From Clostridia bacterium (GTDB lineage Bacteria; Bacillota; Clostridia; Oscillospirales; CAG-272), in the NCBI GenBank assembly GCA_017482055.1, contig JAFUOH010000010.1, positions 82,379 through 146,378 on the forward strand: 64,000 nucleotides of DNA, read 5' to 3'. A program made the translations under genes and the position numbers. Under the pieces are notes generated by a model, which worked only from the letters and a program-made list of their open reading frames with translations, was not told where the DNA came from and did not search any database. This document shows positions 26,392-34,532 of the stretch, in pieces (position 1 is the first letter of the stretch; every line of letters begins with the position of its first letter).

Positions 26392-28224
26392 CTAAAAGCC
26401 CATCCCGCGCACGATGCCGATGACTGCAGTGCCGTAGCGCATCGCCTTTTCCTCACCGATGCCCCGCACACGCATAAGCGACGCCATGTCGGTGGGACGT
26501 GCGGCGGCTATCTCACGCAGTGTGGAATCGGTGAAGATCACATACGCGGGTACACCGCGTTTTTCCGCTGTCTCTCGGCGGAACTTGCGAAGTCGTTCAT
26601 AAAGCTCCGCATCTACGGGAGACATATGCAGAGTTTCGGGAGCGCGCGTCTTGCTTTTACTCTTTTTCTCGGATTTTTTAACCTTCAGCGTCATGCGATT
26701 TCCCGAGGCAAGATAATTATCGAGTGCGGGAGAGATTGCGAGTACGGGATATTGCCCGCTGCTTCTTACAAGCAGTCCCGCCTCTACCATGCGGGAGATA
26801 ACATCACGTATAACAGAGGTTGAAACGTGCTCCAAAAAGCCGAATCCCCGCTCGCTTGTAAAGCCGAGCGCGTCCATGCGTCCGTTATCGATTCCATGCA
26901 GGAAATCCGCGATAAACACCGCGCCGAAGCGCTCGCCCGTAACATCCACCGCCATGCGTACCGCCCGAACGATGTCCGTCACATCCTGCACCTCATAATC
27001 TCCGCGGCAGGAGGAGCATTTTTCGCATTTTTCGGTTTTGGGATTCTCGCCGAAGTACCGCAGGATACAGCTGCGCAGGCACGCCGTGGTCTTACAGTAG
27101 GAGATCATATGCTCAAGCTTTTCAAGGCGGCGCCTTTTCGCCGCTTCAAGCTCGGCGACATCCGATAATTCATCCTCATCACCGCCGTTTTCGATAAGAA
27201 ATTTCGCAGTATGTATGTCGGCGGCGGAGTAAAGCAGTATGCAGTCGGCTTCGCTTCCGTCACGTCCCGCTCTGCCCGCTTCCTGATAATATGATTCCAT
27301 GGACATCGGGAAATTATAGTGTATTATAAACTCTACGTCGGGCTTGTCGATACCCATACCGAAGGCATTGGTCGCCACGATGATGGGACGGGCATCACGA
27401 ATAAATTCATCTTGATTGTTAGCCCGCTCCGCGTCGGACAGCCCCGCGTGGTACATCGTGACAGGAAAGCCCGCATTCAAAAGATGCGAGTATATCTTTT
27501 CCACATTTTTGCGGGTCATGGCATATATGATGCCCGATTTGTTTTTGTTTTCTTTAAGATAGCTTTGTATATAATCAAGCCGAGATGCGGTCTCCACCAC
27601 ACCGAAATAAAGATTGGGACGGTCAAAGCCCGTGGTGATCTCATAGGGGCGCGCCAGTGCAAGCAGTGAGCGCACGTCATTCTTGACCTGCTCCGTAGCG
27701 GTCGCAGTAAACGCCGCCACGACCGGGCGGCGCGCAAGACCTTCAACGAAGGTGGATATATGCGTGTAGCTCGTTCTGAAATCGTGTCCCCATTGGGATA
27801 CGCAGTGCGCCTCATCGACGGCGACAAGGGAAATGTTAAGGTTCGACGCCAGCTCCAAAAAGCCGTCGGTCATAAGTCTTTCGGGCGCAACGTAGATTAT
27901 CTTGTAAACGCCTTGTCTGATATTCGCAAGCGCCAAGCCATACTGACGTGCGGTCAGCGAGCTGTTGAGATATGCGGCGCGGATACCGTTCTGGTTAAGC
28001 GCTCCCACTTGATCCTTCATCAGCGAAATAAGCGGTGAGATCACAAGCGTGATCCCGGGAAGCAATATCGCGGGGATCTGATAGCAGATCGACTTGCCCG
28101 CGCCTGTCGGCATGACCGCCAATACGTCGCGTCCCGCCAGGATATTGTCGATTATCGGCTCCTGTCCTTCACGAAAAGAAGAATATCCGTAAAAATTTCT
28201 CAGCACGCTGTATTTGTCCGCCAT
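26392..28224 (-). CDS. recQ: ATP-dependent DNA helicase RecQ
   Basis: A 610-residue superfamily 2 helicase. Motif I is PTGAGKS, motif II is DEAH (VDEAHCVSQWGHDF), followed by a helicase C domain (GRAGRDG), a zinc-binding CLRSCILRYFG..CEKCSSC cluster, the winged helix and a short HRDC domain at the C-terminus. It unwinds DNA during recombination and repair. An in-frame ATG further upstream exists, but the start at 28224 (MADKYSVLRNFYG) fits the family and has GGGAGA before it. A small GGAAC/GTTCC hairpin at 26370-26382 may end the transcript. Confidence 0.95.
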   Translation of the reverse strand: MADKYSVLRNFYGYSSFREGQEPIIDNILAGRDVLAVMPTGAGKSICYQIPAILLPGITLVISPLISLMKDQVGALNQNGIRAAYLNSSLTARQYGLALANIRQGVYKIIYVAPERLMTDGFLELASNLNISLVAVDEAHCVSQWGHDFRTSYTHISTFVEGLARRPVVAAFTATATEQVKNDVRSLLALARPYEITTGFDRPNLYFGVVETASRLDYIQSYLKENKNKSGIIYAMTRKNVEKIYSHLLNAGFPVTMYHAGLSDAERANNQDEFIRDARPIIVATNAFGMGIDKPDVEFIIHYNFPMSMESYYQEAGRAGRDGSEADCILLYSAADIHTAKFLIENGGDEDELSDVAELEAAKRRRLEKLEHMISYCKTTACLRSCILRYFGENPKTEKCEKCSSCRGDYEVQDVTDIVRAVRMAVDVTGERFGAVFIADFLHGIDNGRMDALGFTSERGFGFLEHVSTSVIRDVISRMVEAGLLVRSSGQYPVLAISPALDNYLASGNRMTLKVKKSEKKSKSKTRAPETLHMSPVDAELYERLRKFRRETAEKRGVPAYVIFTDSTLREIAAARPTDMASLMRVRGIGEEKAMRYGTAVIGIVRGMGF

Positions 28225-28269
28225 CCCGATATGAGTCTCCCGATTGCTTATATTATTTTTGATATATAT

Positions 28270-28298
28270 ATTATACAACATTTTTCACTAAAAGTAAA
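28270..28298 (-). promoter_or_regulatory. Promoter of recQ
   Basis: On the minus strand TTTACT, a 17-base spacer and TATAAT (28275-28270). Confidence 0.65.
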
Positions 28299-28316
28299 GG
28301 GATTTGAGCTCAAATG

Positions 28317-28342
28317 AATAAAAAAAGGAGCGCTGAGCGCTC
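28317..28342 (-). terminator. Terminator of spoIIID
   Basis: On the minus strand GAGCGC-TCA-GCGCTC followed by CTTTTTTTATT, about 25 bases after the spoIIID stop. Confidence 0.85.
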
Positions 28343-28368
28343 ACAATTTTCTGTGCATACTACACAAG

Positions 28369-28638
28369 TTATTTTGAATATTTTGTCTCTTTTGCCGATT
28401 CATATTTACGCTTGGTAGCATTTCCCCCACGTATGTGACGTTCGGATTTATTGGTGTCAAGTATCTTTGCCGCTTCGGCATACAAAGCGGGGTCCAGTCT
28501 TTTAAGTCGGCAGGAAACATCCTTATGTACAGTGGATTTGCTGATCCCGAACGCCGCGGCAGTGCTTCTTACCGTGCTTTTTTCCGCTATCAGGTACTCA
28601 GCCAGTCTGCGCGCTCTGTCATCTGTGTCATAAAACAA
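28369..28638 (-). CDS. spoIIID: Sporulation transcription factor SpoIIID
   Basis: An 89-residue DNA-binding protein. It has the family helix-turn-helix TVRSTAAAFGISKSTVHKDV, and then LKRLDPALYAEAAKILDTNKSERHIRGGNATKRKY, closely following Bacillus SpoIIID (HKSIRHLRGGEATKLKY). SpoIIID acts in the mother cell during sporulation and switches genes between the sigma-E and sigma-K stages. I chose the TTG at 28638: GAGGTG lies 6 bases before it, and it gives exactly the same 24 residues before TVR/STA as the Bacillus protein; the GTG three codons earlier overlaps the ribosome site. This gene is the best evidence that the organism forms endospores. Confidence 0.95.
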   Translation of the reverse strand: MFYDTDDRARRLAEYLIAEKSTVRSTAAAFGISKSTVHKDVSCRLKRLDPALYAEAAKILDTNKSERHIRGGNATKRKYESAKETKYSK

Positions 28639-28670
28639 GGTGCTCACCTCGATATAGTGTTGTTTGCCCT

Positions 28671-28703
28671 AACACTATATGCGAGAGGTGGACATTTGAT
28701 GAC
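28671..28703 (-). promoter_or_regulatory. Possible sigma-E-type promoter of spoIIID
   Basis: On the minus strand GTCATCA (28703-28697), 15 bases, then CATATAGT (28681-28674), close to the sigma-E pattern (GTCATA-like and CATACA-T). The -10 overlaps one arm of a 10-bp inverted repeat (28652-28661 and 28671-28680). No vegetative promoter is seen here. The rest of the 28704-29060 gap holds only AT-rich DNA and an aaaatgtac/gtacatttt dyad. Confidence 0.35.
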
Positions 28704-28952
28704 AAGAATTAATAGTTGTACAATTTTACTGCGGTTTTTTGTCTATTTCGCTGATTTTTTCGATTTATGCAATTATTTTTCCACTTGTAGGCTATATTGC
28801 ACAATTATAGTCGATAGTTTATGTGCAATTCGCGCACAAGCCTCATCAACACACAGGTCGAGCGAATCCACATATGAGCTGTCTCGATGCCATAATATCA
28901 CAAGATCACCAATAAATCAATCACCAAGCCGAATAGTTTTTATTTTATTCAC

Positions 28953-29001
28953 AAAATGTACGCTTTGAGTACATTTTTCATGCGTCTAAATTAGGTATAA
29001 T
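28953..29001 (+). promoter_or_regulatory. Candidate operator and -10 element before the SLH surface protein
   Basis: A 9-bp inverted repeat, AAAATGTAC (28953-28961) and GTACATTTT (28969-28977), lies just upstream of TATAAT (28996-29001) and overlaps the expected -35 position, which has no good match to TTGACA. The arrangement suggests control by a DNA-binding protein. The leader is about 65 bases. Confidence 0.35.
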
Positions 29002-29069
29002 GAAATAGCTACACCGACGCCGCCACAGTCTTTGGCGGCATTTGCCACGTTTTTTGAAAGGATGTACAC

Positions 29070-31889
29070 ATGATAAATAACCACATTCGTATGGCATTCG
29101 GCGCCCTCCTTACCGCCGCGATGCTCGCAAGGCTTCCCCTCTCCGCCCTCTCCTATACGGGTCTCGGCGAGGTCATCACGATCAAGCGCGACACCGTGGG
29201 CGGCGGACTGTATTACAGTAAGCTTGAGTCCGTGACCGAGGAAGGCAAGCCTCAGCAGTCATACATATTTGAATACGACTTCAGAGCAGGCGGAACGCTT
29301 CCCATCGTGCGCTTCGGGAACACCGTCTACGGCAAGGATCGCCTGGGCTCGCTCGTAACGACAGCGGGCAATGAAGGCAAAACAGTATTCGGAGCCATAA
29401 ACGGAGACTTTTACAGCATGCAGACGGGTGTGCCCATGGGCGTAATGATAGACGGAGGGAAGCTTATTACCACCGATGACGCGAAGTACGCGCTGGGCTT
29501 TCTTTCGGACGGCTCCGCCATCATCGGCAAGCCCGAGATAAGCATGACCGTAACCAATCTCACCTCGGGCGGAGAGGCAAAAAAGATAGATCATCTCAAC
29601 AAATTTCCCACCATTTGGGGCGTTTACATGGTCACCGGGGACTTTGCTTCAACAACGCTTTCCGCAACGGAGTCACTGGAGCTCGTTATTGAGCTTGACG
29701 GGGATATCACCGCAAGCGGTTCGGTGGAGGGAGAGATCAAGGACATCATCACCGACAAATACAATATAGAGATCCCCGAAGGCTGCGCTGTAATAACCGT
29801 GTCGGAGAGCTGTGAATCCTACTCGCTGTTCACCGACTTTAAAAAAGGCGACCGTATCCGCATTGACACAAAATGTGCCGAAATTTGGGACAGGATCGTT
29901 ACCGCGGTCGGCGGCGGTGACATGATACTTGAAGCGGGTGTAATGCCCGAGGGAATCATCGACGAGGATCACGAAAAGACCGTCAATCCGCGTACTGCGG
30001 TAGGCTTAAAGCCCGACGGCAATGTAGTATTCTTCGCCGTGGACGGCAGGACCTCCGCATCTCGCGGATTAAAGATCGAAGATCTGTCCGCCGTCATGGC
30101 AGAGCTCGGCTGTACCTACGCGCTTAATCTCGACGGCGGCGGCTCCACCACAGTCATGGTAAAGCCCTCGGGAAGCGCCGATACGGCGTACGTCAACACG
30201 CCCTCCGACGGAAGCTACCGCTCAATTTCAAACGGTATTCTGTTTTTGAGTGCAAATGAATCCGACGGCAAGCCCGCGGCGCTTAAGGTCACCCCCAACA
30301 CACCCTACATCCTGCGCGGCAGCACCATCACTTTTACTGCAGAAGCGCTTGATTCATCTTACATGCCCGTAGATGTGAACTTTGCTCCCGACTCGCTTGT
30401 TACCGCCTTTGCCGAGGAATATCCGGAGGACATCGGCTCGGTGTCGAGCTGCAGCTTCACGGCAGGACTGACGGGCGGAGAATATCGACTGAAGGTAACA
30501 AACGGCGATATTTCGGGCGATGTCAGTGTTATCGTAAAGGACAAGCTCGACGAACTCACGGTCACTCCCGAAGCAACACAAATAAAGCCCGGCACACTAC
30601 TCACGCTTGATATCGAGGCGATATCCGGCGGCAAGTCTCTTCACTGCGATGCGGGTTCATTCTACTACACCTTAAACGGCACACATGATGTTCCCGACCC
30701 GGGGGCTTATCCCGACGCGATGATAATCTGCGATCTCGGTTACCTTGACAAAAACGGCAATTTCCAAGCCTTTGGCGGTGAATATGAGGGCGAGGTGGAA
30801 ATAGGCGTATGGTTCGACGAGTTTGTGCGATATGTAAATGTCACTGTCAGCGACAAGTCGCATGTTATCTCCGATTTCGAGGATGACGCCGCCATCGACG
30901 GATTTGAGCTCACCACTCCATCAGGCGATGCTCATATAGTTCCCGCAAGCCACGGCTACAAGTCAGAGCGAGGGCTTGAGGTGGGCTTCACCTACAATAC
31001 CGAGGCGCAGAGCAAGGTGATGGAGCTGAAGCTTCGTGAAGAAGTTCCCATGTCATCGGATGCCGAAAGTATAAAGCTGTGGATCTACGGCTACACCACG
31101 GGAGTGCTGAGTGCTTCTGTGCGCGATGAGGACGGAAATGTGTACGACCTCTCCTACACAGTTACTAAGGACTATTCAAAGCAGCTCGGCTGGCGTGAAT
31201 TGACCGCCGAGATCCCCGAGTCATTAAAGAGCGGCACACTGCATCTCGCCTCCCTGCTGACCGTCAACGATTCGGGCAGCTCGCAGAGAAATTATGTTAT
31301 CGACGATGCGCTTATTTATTACGGAAAGGCGGCGGAGCCTGCGCTTACGGGACTTGACGAGCACTGGGCGGGCGAGTATCTGAACACGCTTTACGAAATG
31401 GGCGTTATCCAGAACTTCGACTGCACCGAATCGGGTGGTGAGCTGTACTACGAGCCCGATCTTGCGCTGACCCGTGCTGAGTTTGCAAAGATACTGGTGC
31501 TCTATACAGGTACCAACGCGTTCCCATATGTAAATGAGGGCGCAGCACTTGAAGCAAACACACCTTATGACAAGGTGCCCTACATCCGTGCGGCACTTGC
31601 AAGCGGTCTGATGAGCGGCCGCGGCACGACTGATGACGGCACGGTAATATTCGATCCCAACGCTACGATCACCCGTGAGGAAGCCTTCAAGGTCATCGGC
31701 ACCCTGCTTGACGGCAACGCCGCCGAGCTCACCTTCACGGATTCCTCCGCCATCTCCGACTGGGCGCGTGACGGCATCGCAAAATGCGTAGGTGCAGGCA
31801 TTGTCAGCGGCTACGCGGACGGCACACTTCTCCCCTCCGCCACCATCACACGCTCCGAGCTCGCGGCGGTGCTGGTGAAATTGAGTTGA
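29070..31889 (+). CDS. Secreted phosphodiester glycosidase (NAGPA domain) with SLH cell-wall anchors
   Basis: A 939-residue surface protein. Residues 1-28 form a signal peptide. Residues about 95-395 are a NAGPA/phosphodiester glycosidase domain (AINGDFYS, NPRTAVGLKPDG, ALNLDGGGSTTVMV), known to remove GlcNAc from GlcNAc-1-phosphate diesters, so a wall polymer or capsule link is a plausible target. Two beta-sandwich segments (about 400-600) and a galactose-binding-like jelly roll (about 610-760) follow. The last 170 residues are three SLH repeats (for example LTRAEFAKILVLY, ITREEAFKVIG, ITRSELAAVLVKL) that bind pyruvylated wall polymers. GAAAGGATG precedes the ATG. It stands alone before a terminator. 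Confidence 0.87.
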   Translation: MINNHIRMAFGALLTAAMLARLPLSALSYTGLGEVITIKRDTVGGGLYYSKLESVTEEGKPQQSYIFEYDFRAGGTLPIVRFGNTVYGKDRLGSLVTTAGNEGKTVFGAINGDFYSMQTGVPMGVMIDGGKLITTDDAKYALGFLSDGSAIIGKPEISMTVTNLTSGGEAKKIDHLNKFPTIWGVYMVTGDFASTTLSATESLELVIELDGDITASGSVEGEIKDIITDKYNIEIPEGCAVITVSESCESYSLFTDFKKGDRIRIDTKCAEIWDRIVTAVGGGDMILEAGVMPEGIIDEDHEKTVNPRTAVGLKPDGNVVFFAVDGRTSASRGLKIEDLSAVMAELGCTYALNLDGGGSTTVMVKPSGSADTAYVNTPSDGSYRSISNGILFLSANESDGKPAALKVTPNTPYILRGSTITFTAEALDSSYMPVDVNFAPDSLVTAFAEEYPEDIGSVSSCSFTAGLTGGEYRLKVTNGDISGDVSVIVKDKLDELTVTPEATQIKPGTLLTLDIEAISGGKSLHCDAGSFYYTLNGTHDVPDPGAYPDAMIICDLGYLDKNGNFQAFGGEYEGEVEIGVWFDEFVRYVNVTVSDKSHVISDFEDDAAIDGFELTTPSGDAHIVPASHGYKSERGLEVGFTYNTEAQSKVMELKLREEVPMSSDAESIKLWIYGYTTGVLSASVRDEDGNVYDLSYTVTKDYSKQLGWRELTAEIPESLKSGTLHLASLLTVNDSGSSQRNYVIDDALIYYGKAAEPALTGLDEHWAGEYLNTLYEMGVIQNFDCTESGGELYYEPDLALTRAEFAKILVLYTGTNAFPYVNEGAALEANTPYDKVPYIRAALASGLMSGRGTTDDGTVIFDPNATITREEAFKVIGTLLDGNAAELTFTDSSAISDWARDGIAKCVGAGIVSGYADGTLLPSATITRSELAAVLVKLS

Positions 31890-31905
31890 GGAAAACCATA
31901 TCTGA

Positions 31906-31939
31906 TACAAAACGGACTGCGTACGCAGTCCGTTTTGTA
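31906..31939. terminator. Bidirectional terminator between the SLH protein and mscL
   Basis: A near-perfect palindrome (TACAAAACGGACTGCG and its mirror) between convergent genes with T runs on both strands. Confidence 0.92.
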
Positions 31940-31952
31940 TTAAACTATGTAA

Positions 31953-32510
31953 TTATTTTTTAAGCGAATCGCGGATCTCGCGAATATTCGCATAAAATTC
32001 CTCCAGCGCCGCCTTTTCAGCTGCCGCTGCCGCATCTGCCGCTGCCTTAGCCTCGGCTGCCTTAGCATCCTCTTCAGCCTTCTTTGCAGCCGCTTCGGCT
32101 TCAGCCTTAGCAAGTTCCTTGGCGTTTAACTTGCGCTCCATGGATCTGATAAAACGTACCGTCGCGAAAATGCAGAGTGCTATGATGAAGAAATCAATTA
32201 TTGCCTGGATCCACAGACCGTAGGAAATAGCGATCTCTGTTACCTCGGCAATACCTGCTGCCTCATCTGCGGGAACTGCCTCGCGAAGGACATATTTCCA
32301 CTCATCAATGGACACGCCGCTGGTAAAGTATGTCATTACGGGGGTGATGATATTCTTGACAAGTCCGTTTACAATGGCATTGAATGCGGTACCGACAACG
32401 ACACCGACTGCCATGTCGAGCACATTGCCCTTAGTGATGAATTTCTTGAAATCGGAGAAGAAGGTGACCTTTTCACCCTTTGCTTTGAGTGTTTCCTTGA
32501 TATTTCCCAT
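31953..32510 (-). CDS. mscL: Large-conductance mechanosensitive channel MscL
   Basis: A 185-residue membrane protein. The first helix region FKKFITKGNVLDMAVGVVVG and the pore-lining motif are typical; the second helix is AIIDFFIIALCIFATVRFI. MscL homologues have about 130-150 residues. Here the C-terminus is extended with about 45 residues of Ala/Lys/Glu repeats (EAEAAAKKAEEDAKAAEAKA) forming a probable long helical bundle, ending in EEFYANIREIRDSLKK. The protein relieves turgor on sudden osmotic downshock. TTGGAGG is the ribosome site. Confidence 0.95.
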   Translation of the reverse strand: MGNIKETLKAKGEKVTFFSDFKKFITKGNVLDMAVGVVVGTAFNAIVNGLVKNIITPVMTYFTSGVSIDEWKYVLREAVPADEAAGIAEVTEIAISYGLWIQAIIDFFIIALCIFATVRFIRSMERKLNAKELAKAEAEAAAKKAEEDAKAAEAKAAADAAAAAEKAALEEFYANIREIRDSLKK

Positions 32511-32548
32511 GATAAAGCCTCCAAAAATAAATAAATGTTACGCAATTG

Positions 32549-32577
32549 ATTATATCAGATAATTAACATTTTGTCAA
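32549..32577 (-). promoter_or_regulatory. Promoter of mscL
   Basis: Full consensus on the minus strand: TTGACA, 17 bases, TATAAT. Confidence 0.9.
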
Positions 32578-32591
32578 TAATAATCGCAAAT

Positions 32592-33488
32592 TTAATGCGT
32601 AAATGACTCATCATTGGTCATACGGGTCTCGGTTGGCGTTTTTCCGATGATAGATTTGTAGGTACGGGTAAAATATGACATATTCTCAAAGCCGCACATC
32701 CTTGCCACCTCGCCTATGGAGCATCCCGTGTCGCGCAAAAGCCGTTCCGCCTCGCGGCAGCGCAGATTGTTTATATATCTTACCACCGTATAGCCCGTTT
32801 CGCTGTGGAACTCGCGGCAGAAATAATATTTACTTACATTTACGTTTTCTGCCAACCTGTCAACAGTCAACGGTTCGTCATAATGGGACTTTATGTACCC
32901 GATGGCACGCTTTATCACGCTTCCGCGTACACGCTCGTTGTCCTCACGCCCGGAATACGCTCGGCACAGCTCCACCGCCAGTGTCAGGATCGCCGCCTTT
33001 ACCGCCGCATCGCCGAAAGCATCGCCGTCGCGTGCCAGCTTTACTTCCCGTTCAACGTTTTTAAACAACGCGGCAAAGCTCTCGTCTCTGATCACACACT
33101 GAAATCTGAGTGTGGACACATCAATGCCGTTCCGTGCAAGGAAATCGGTGTCAATGATCAGGCAATCATGCTTGGTATCACCATTTATCGGCGATGCGTG
33201 GAGTGCGTTGAAGCCAAAAACCGCAATATCATGCTCGCAGACGGCATATTCCTTTCTGTCGCAGATCACGGAAGCATCACCGTGAAAATACAGAATTTCG
33301 ATATTCTCATGCCAGTGCGGCATGATGCCGCAGTTTCCGAGATGGAAAAGATACGGCTGTGACGGATCGCTGAGCTTGTGCTGCTCATAACGTATCACGG
33401 AAGATAATGATTTGTTTGCCCCTGGCTCAGCGCATTCGCAGCCGTTATCCTCAGTGCATGCAGTGCATGATAATTCGTTTTCGTACAT
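32592..33488 (-). CDS. AraC-family regulator, likely for sugar use
   Basis: A 298-residue regulator. An N-terminal cupin-like sensor (HLGNCGIMPHWHENIEILYF, about 47-66) is followed by a C-terminal AraC domain of two helix-turn-helices: LTVDRLAENVNVSKYYFCREF and CSIGEVARMCGFENMSYFTR. It is divergent from the isomerase/epimerase and dehydrogenase genes with a 146-base shared control region holding direct repeats, so these are probably its targets. The sugar is unknown. Confidence 0.87.
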   Translation of the reverse strand: MYENELSCTACTEDNGCECAEPGANKSLSSVIRYEQHKLSDPSQPYLFHLGNCGIMPHWHENIEILYFHGDASVICDRKEYAVCEHDIAVFGFNALHASPINGDTKHDCLIIDTDFLARNGIDVSTLRFQCVIRDESFAALFKNVEREVKLARDGDAFGDAAVKAAILTLAVELCRAYSGREDNERVRGSVIKRAIGYIKSHYDEPLTVDRLAENVNVSKYYFCREFHSETGYTVVRYINNLRCREAERLLRDTGCSIGEVARMCGFENMSYFTRTYKSIIGKTPTETRMTNDESFTH

Positions 33489-33505
33489 TTCATAACCTCA
33501 AAATG

Positions 33506-33544
33506 GCAATATTGTGTCAAACAAAAGCAATATTGGATATTGCA
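33506..33544. promoter_or_regulatory. Candidate AraC-family operator repeats
   Basis: GCAATATTG occurs at 33506-33514 and 33527-33535, exactly 21 bases (two helical turns) apart, and an ATATTGC half-site follows at 33538-33544, running into the -35 box at 33540. Direct repeats two turns apart upstream of the -35 are typical of AraC-type activator sites. Confidence 0.5.
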
Positions 33545-33568
33545 ATCGCAGTAATTTTATTATATAAT
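33540..33568 (+). promoter_or_regulatory. Promoter of the isomerase/dehydrogenase operon
   Basis: TTGCAA (33540-33545), 17 bases, TATAAT (33563-33568). Confidence 0.75.
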
Positions 33569-33634
33569 AAACTCAGAACGATTGCAAGTGAAATTTCAAA
33601 AAATTAAATAAAAAAGCAAAAAAGGAGAACCATC

Positions 33635-34489
33635 ATGTACAAATTTCCGATAGGCGTAGTACTCGAATCCTTCCGCCTCCCTACCTATGAAGCAGTAAAA
33701 AAAGCTGCCGAGCTGGGGCTTAACGGACTGCAGATGTACGCCACCAAGGGCGAAAACGCCCCCGAAAACCTCTCGGGCGCCAAGGCTCGTGAGCTGCTTT
33801 CCTACGTAAAGGATAACGGGCTCGTATTTTCAGCGCTTTGCGGCGACCTCGGTCACGGCTTCGGCAACGCCGAAATGAACCCCGAGCTTGTTGAAAAGTC
33901 CAAGCGCATTCTCGATCTTGCCAAGGAGCTGGAATGCAATATCGTAACGACTCACATCGGCGTCGTTCCCTCCGACCCGAATCATGAGCGCTACAAGGTA
34001 ATGCAGGAAGCCTGCGCAGAGCTCGCCGAATACGCTGACTCCGTCGAAGCGCACTTCGCCATCGAGACCGGTCCCGAGCCCTCGGACGTGCTCAAAGCCT
34101 TTCTCGACAGCCTCGGCTCCAAGGGCGTCGCCGTAAACCTCGACCCCGCTAACCTTGCAATGGTGGTCGGAGACGACGCGGTGCATGCAGTCAAAACCTT
34201 AAAGGATTACATAGTTCACACTCATGCCAAGGACGGCAGAATGCTCATAAAGGGCAACCCCGAATACATCTACCGCGTAGTCCATCCCGTTCCCGCAGAA
34301 GCGCAGGGTATCAAGTATTTCGAAGAAGTACCGCTGGGTACGGGCGACGTATGCTTCCCCGACTATCTCGCGGCACTTGAGGAGATCGGTTACCGCGGTT
34401 ACCTCACCATCGAGCGCGAGGTAGGCGCTACTCCCGCGGCGGACATAGACCTTGCGGCGAACTTCTTACGCAGTATCATAAACAAGTAA
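33635..34489 (+). CDS. Sugar phosphate isomerase/epimerase (xylose isomerase-like TIM barrel)
   Basis: A 284-residue member of the AP-endonuclease 2/xylose isomerase-like TIM barrel family. Visible features: the N-terminal strand IGVVLESFRLP, VTTHIGVVP, FAIETGPEPSD with the metal-binding Glu, VNLDPANLAMVV, VHTHAKDG with His, and a late TIEREVG with the second Glu. Such enzymes isomerise or epimerise keto-sugars or inositol intermediates using a divalent metal. AAAGGAG precedes the ATG. It shares an operon with the following Gfo/Idh/MocA dehydrogenase, as in inositol or uncommon sugar pathways. Confidence 0.88.
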   Translation: MYKFPIGVVLESFRLPTYEAVKKAAELGLNGLQMYATKGENAPENLSGAKARELLSYVKDNGLVFSALCGDLGHGFGNAEMNPELVEKSKRILDLAKELECNIVTTHIGVVPSDPNHERYKVMQEACAELAEYADSVEAHFAIETGPEPSDVLKAFLDSLGSKGVAVNLDPANLAMVVGDDAVHAVKTLKDYIVHTHAKDGRMLIKGNPEYIYRVVHPVPAEAQGIKYFEEVPLGTGDVCFPDYLAALEEIGYRGYLTIEREVGATPAADIDLAANFLRSIINK

Positions 34490-34532
34490 TATTTCAAGTA
34501 ATATTTTTAGAACAATTTTTGGAGGTCACAAA

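Noticed and set aside
25384-26823. Long plus-strand open frame across glgB and recQ ends
   Set aside because: It bridges two real minus-strand genes and their spacer and has no ribosome site or domain.
28435-28968. Plus-strand open frame opposite spoIIID
   Set aside because: SpoIIID on the minus strand is unmistakable and this frame runs into AT-rich non-coding DNA.
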